A DNA stretch of 64,000 nucleotides from Ashinkailepas kermadecensis (lineage: Eukaryota; Arthropoda; Thecostraca; Neolepadidae), in NCBI GenBank assembly GCA_034440615.1, contig JAOTOM010004126.1:62001-126000 (forward strand). The letters are read 5' to 3'. The notes under the pieces were generated by a model. The model was given only the letters and a program-made list of their open reading frames with translations. It was not told the DNA's origin and searched no databases. The position numbers were made by a program, and so were the translations under genes. Shown here one piece after another: positions 59,601 to 64,000 of the stretch. Each line of letters begins with the position of its first letter. The stretch's first letter is position 1.

Positions 59601-60900
59601 TACCATGCGAATGCCTGAAGAATTCTACATACGAATCCGGATCGTTTTTACTTGTATCACCCCGAAAAAAGTATGTTTCCTTGCCGGTAAACGAGGACAT
59701 TACACAAAACCGGCCGGCCGACTCCCGGAGGGCGGGGCCTAAGTCGTTGCCATGACAACCGGCTGGCCCTCAAGGCCAGTCGTGCGTCGAGCTTCGGCAG
59801 AAAAGGAAGCTGCTGTTAAATGAAATTGAACGTTCTTTCTCATTCTTTGTACTCTTTTTCATGTCATCCTTTGCTTTCTCGTGTCAACTGAATACAGGAG
59901 AAAGTAAAGCATGCCATAGTACCACATGCTCTTTTCTAATGAAAATTATAGCAAAATAAGAAAAATGAAACACGTGAAGTTTTTGCCGCGGTTGCGGCTC
60001 TATATCACCAATTGCCAGGAATCTGCTAGATTTGGAATATTCTACTATAGGATTCTATAATCCGCCAGATGTCCACCACATTCTAGTAGAATATCGCATA
60101 TTCTAGCTGTGACGTCACCAAGGCACAGTATATACTAGATCTGAGAATATACTAAACTTGGGTGTACCCGTTCTTTAATATACTCTGGGCCTTGACCGCT
60201 GGTGCCGCTGCTGCGTTTGCTGTAGTGCTGGTTGGGGTGCGATTATAGGGCTCTCGCGGCGCAATCGTAGGGCATTTCAAGAAAATTATCGCCAAAATTG
60301 ATTGTGCAGTGATATGTGAGCATATCATTGGTATTGTAACTGAGCTGTGAACGCAGTTAGTGTAGGCTGTTCTAACGGTCTTACCTTAGTGGAGCGGTTT
60401 TGAAGTAGGAATCCGCAAACATCCAAGGATTGCGAGTACTTTTGTTGCCCACTTTTGTAAAGTACCTACTACGGTTTCAGTCTTCATCGCCGTGCTGTGA
60501 TGAGGGTGCATGATAACGATGCATTCGGTGAAGAACCCCAGGATTACTACACAAGCTCTCCCGCGTCCGGGTAGGTCCATGCTTTTCCTACCTAGGTACC
60601 TACCTACCTACCTATTTACTGGTCTGGCGAATTTCTGACAGATAAGTAGGCAGATATCTGTCACTGCCGAAATACGCGTGTATGCGCAAAAAATCGAAGA
60701 TATATGCCCACATACGCGGAACCACTTGCACTCGAAGACCGAAAAACTGCTGAAATCGTCGTCAGGTACTTCATCTTGCTGCCACATGACGCAACCTTTA
60801 AAAGTCTCCAGGTTTATGACGTAACAATGAGATGTGGAAACACTGGGCGGTTTTACAAGGTACTAATACTAAAAGGAAGGGAGATTGCCTTCCCCCCCAC
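56640..60900. other. Intergenic, no certain gene
   Basis: Contains a possible orphan exon on the minus strand (56884-57023), a copy of the 36-kb foldback arm at 57408-57520, a (GTGA)n patch at 57675-57700, and a GC-rich promoter-like patch at 59700-59830. I could not assemble a gene. Confidence 0.4.
59730..59759. promoter_or_regulatory. GC box next to a perfect RFX X-box
   Basis: GGGCGGGGC (59730-59738) followed by GTTGCCATGACAAC (59746-59759), a symmetric match to the RFX consensus GTNRCC-N-RGYAAC. The surroundings are locally CpG-rich. RFX boxes mark ciliary-gene promoters in animals. No adjacent gene is recognised. Confidence 0.4.
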
Positions 60901-60928
60901 GTAGACCGTTCGGTATTCGACTGCACAG

Positions 60929-60930
<2 letters not shown>

Positions 60931-61020
<90 letters not shown>

Positions 61021-61075
61021 TATACATATACATGTACATGTACATATACATGTACATATACGCACACACACACAC
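60931..61075. repeat. (TA)n with (CATATA)n and (CA)n tail
   Basis: About 80 bp of TA, then ACATATACATG units and CACACA. Spurious Tyr/Ile-rich frames run through it. Confidence 0.95.
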
Positions 61076-62104
61076 ACATAGGTGTTGTTTTATGAAAATT
61101 ATTGAGGGGGAAAAATGCCGCAGGATTGATGTAGGTATAAGATGTGGCTGTCTCACACGCGCACCGAAGGATTGGGGGGGGCGGAATCCGCACGCTTCTG
61201 TTCTTGACATTATCTCATAAACGGGTGGCGATATTGTTATATTATTTTGTGACTGTGAGAAAAAAAAATCGATGAGCGCATCCTATGCAACACAAAATCG
61301 AAATCCGTCAGTAAATATAGGAATTGCGGGGGTGCCAAATCGGCCGACCAGGCGGCGGCCGGCGAGCGTTGAAGGTCACAAAGACTTCGTCGGGACGATG
61401 GAGCGGCAGTGTGGCAGTGATAAATTATTCGTGAAATAGGGTGGAATATACCACTTTCTGAGCGCTCAATCGACATCCTTTTCAAAGAAGTATCGACATC
61501 CTGCTTAGTGATACGTCCTTATGAAGTCTTCTTGTCTCCTTTCTAACAGTATCTCGTTGATAAGTATCATGCTCATGCTCTCGATAAGGGATAGTGAAAC
61601 ACGAAGATTTCGCAACTCAATTTCAGGTAAATGGATTACCTCTAATGTGATTTTGCATAAAATGGTGGTTTACATCATAGGGTTTTTTTTCTCTCGCTAT
61701 CCCCAATATAGCGCTTGCTAAGTTATGAATATCAAAACAAATGATAAATGTACAGTCGTAAGCGCGCCATTGGCTCAATGTTGCGTCTGAAAGATATCAA
61801 AAGCATTTTAAATGACACTAATTCCATAGCAAATTTCGACATCCTACTGTTCTCGTTTCGACATCTCACACCTAACGAAACAAAAACATTATTTTAACGC
61901 TGCAGTGTGGTGAGGCAGCCGATCACGACTTCATTTGACCTTAAAGGCCTAGGGTCATGAAATTTGTACTGAAGCGAGATCACTACATCCACAATCAGCC
62001 CTCTAAATTGTGTCAGTAATTTCCGGAATCTTCGGGGCAGGGGCCGAATCATCCCCTCTCCCCCTCCTGTGCGTGTTGTGTGAGAGGCCCTTCGGCGCTG
62101 GATT

Positions 62105-63042
62105 CACGCGCCCTGGAGGGCCTCTGAAAATTACGCGCACTGGAGGGGGGCGGATTCCGCCACCCCCCCATAAGATCTCGGTTCCTATTAAAGCTGGAGG
62201 AACGAAATTCCTAGGGTGGATGGGAACGGTAGTGAACTCTATTGTGTGCAAATTTCATGACCTTAGGTCAATATCGTCAAGGTCAAATGAGGTTACATTT
62301 GTCAAAATTTTCTTGTCTTGCGTGGCTTGGCTTGTCATTGTTATGGATCGCTGTGATGGTGCATAAATGCTCCAAAATGGGCATCAATGATGTTTTGGAC
62401 ATTAATAATGATGCAATACAGATGCTAGACCCGACATTTGACCCCAGGTCACCTATATAGCAGCACTCTATCAGGTCAGTTACCTGTTCCAGTTACCGGA
62501 ACCGGGCCGCCCGCCCGACTGCTCCGTCGGGCAGCTCGGCGCAATCGGCTTCGCGAAGAAAGGAGTGAAGTACATGAATAAAGTATGGAAACGCAATGAC
62601 AAACAGTACAAATGACAAACAGTAGTGCATTTATGACAATATTCCGTTTGACCAAGTTTGGTTCCATTAATTAACCTGTCATGAACTTGACCTGACTTGA
62701 CCTCGGTGACCTAACATGACCTTGAAACTATATAGCATATCAATATACATAAAACAAGTCGCTAGTGTTGCCAAGAACACTTCCCTTTTGCGGATATACG
62801 GGAAGCGCATCAGCGCCGATTCTTGTGGTCTGGCGCTACGAATTTTGTAATCTCACTTTAACGGCCCCCAACTAAAAAAAAAAATTCAGCCGATTTCCAT
62901 TTTCTTCCCTTAAACGACGCGCCGGTCATTTCTAAGCAGGTACGCAGAAAATCGCATGTATCGACCGGTAAAATCTGCAGTTATGTACGCAAAACCGGAG
63001 GGGTGGGCAGATTTCGCCCCCACCCACCCTTCAGTGCGCGTG
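62105..63042. mobile_element. TTAA-flanked DNA transposon, copy 2
   Basis: About 85-90% identical by eye to the copy at 38738-39646 over its full length and in the same orientation. Right flank keeps TTAA (63043-63046); the left flank reads GATT, so one target copy has mutated. The terminal fragment near 61165-61195 belongs to the same family. Confidence 0.8.
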
Positions 63043-63046
63043 TTAA

Positions 63047-64000
63047 TCGACCCTGTCCTGAATTATGTTTGTGTGCTAGATTTAGGCCACTTAGTTTGCT
63101 GATAGGATAACTTTGCAATTGATGTCATACTGAAGATCAAGATAAAAATACAACTATACGTATGGAAGGCCAGGTTATCGCTTAAGGGGTATACAATTGC
63201 CCGACTCAATTGAAAGCCCGACAAAAGAACAGTGAATGCAATTTTCGATGCCAGTTCATCTCATACCAATATCACATGGTAAGAGGCCGAATTCAAGATA
63301 TCTTCAAAATCCAAGCAAGCAAGACCAAGTGGGTTTTAGTCACTGCGTTCGCTCGGAAAGCTCGCTCACTCTGTCTGGACAGCCATTGTAAACTCTTAAG
63401 GTGAACGCTGCTTGGGAACGCTGCTTGTCTGTGGACGAATGCATTCCAAGTATGGCTATATCTGGCAATCTAAATCAAATCAGGCAAATCCTAGTCTTCA
63501 AATTCTAGTGACTTGTCATGAAAATATAAAGATGTAATGGCTGTTGCAAAATTCCGTGATGAAGAAAATAATACAACGCCTTCACGCCTTTAGTAATCTG
63601 AGGGCGCATAACACATAACTCAGAAGTATTTAGGAACGACACCGTCATTTGCCATCCGCCGCGGTGTTCCACCAACTGCCAGACTACAACATCAAAGATG
63701 TACAAATGCATATGTGTGACCATATCACACCCCTGAAACCGATCATATTACACCCCCTGTAGCCTCAACCCCGTTACCAGTGCCCTACTAGTAAGGGAAT
63801 GCATGTAGTGGAATGAAGCATCCGTCGTGAGCGATGTAAAGGGGAGCTTGATCCATGTCTTGTAGCGTTTCTAAACTCAAGTAGCAGAACAAACGTCGAT
63901 ATTGAATTGGGCCCGTCGTCACCAACGTCAAACGAAAACCTTGCAGATGCACTTGCTGCCCGTATTATCACAGACGCACACTTGCTACGTGGACTAACAA
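63047..64000. other. Right edge of window, no gene seen
   Basis: No recognisable coding region, repeat array or element. Confidence 0.4.

Overview
This is a eukaryotic, almost certainly arthropod, nuclear window (a crustacean would fit, but nothing here fixes the species). Reasons: a 22-exon gene with GT-AG introns, tRNA-derived SINEs, CR1/L2-like and I-like LINEs, hAT-type and TTAA-flanked DNA transposons, long simple repeats, and TTAGG-type (TAACC) interstitial telomere tracts. There are no bacterial-style operons.

The left 35 kb is one gene read on the minus strand. I assembled 22 coding exons from 35448 down to 1394 by matching splice sites, intron phases and conserved peptide order. The spliced frame is 4,194 nt (1,397 aa plus stop), with every phase consistent. 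The product is the orthologue of GAPVD1 (RME-6 / RAP6): an N-terminal RasGAP-like domain, a long acidic Ser/Pro/Ala-rich middle, and a C-terminal VPS9 domain that acts as a Rab5 exchange factor in endocytosis.

The striking property of this gene is that many introns are filled with minisatellites whose repeat unit is a copy of the neighbouring exon edge plus its splice site. Donor-side arrays follow exons 4, 5, 6, 8, 9, 14, 16, 17 and, weakly, 20. Acceptor-side arrays precede exons 13, 18, 20 and probably 19. Other arrays (exon 3/4 intron, 3'UTR) are ordinary minisatellites. Most long overlapping open frames in the left half are shadows of these arrays.

The right 28 kb (35.5-64 kb) lies upstream of the first coding exon and holds no convincing second gene. 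It is a graveyard of mobile elements: foldback/MITE elements (36.1-38.5 and 40.8-41.8 kb), two copies of a ~0.9 kb TTAA-flanked transposon (38.7-39.6 and 62.1-63.0 kb), a hAT-like MITE with a perfect 8-bp target duplication (45.3-45.8 kb), a decayed LINE (46.1-47.3 kb), a huge AG/TA tract (47.5-48.1 kb), and a nested pair in which a near-intact CR1/L2-like LINE (50.99-55.5 kb, minus) sits inside a 5'-truncated I-like LINE (plus) flanked by a 27-bp target duplication. Two promoter-like spots are noted: CRE plus CCAAT at 42.2 kb, and a perfect RFX X-box next to a GC box at 59.7 kb.

Dispersed tRNA-derived SINEs share a ~50-nt 3' module, which also occurs alone as 53-58 bp insertions with exact 14-bp target duplications.
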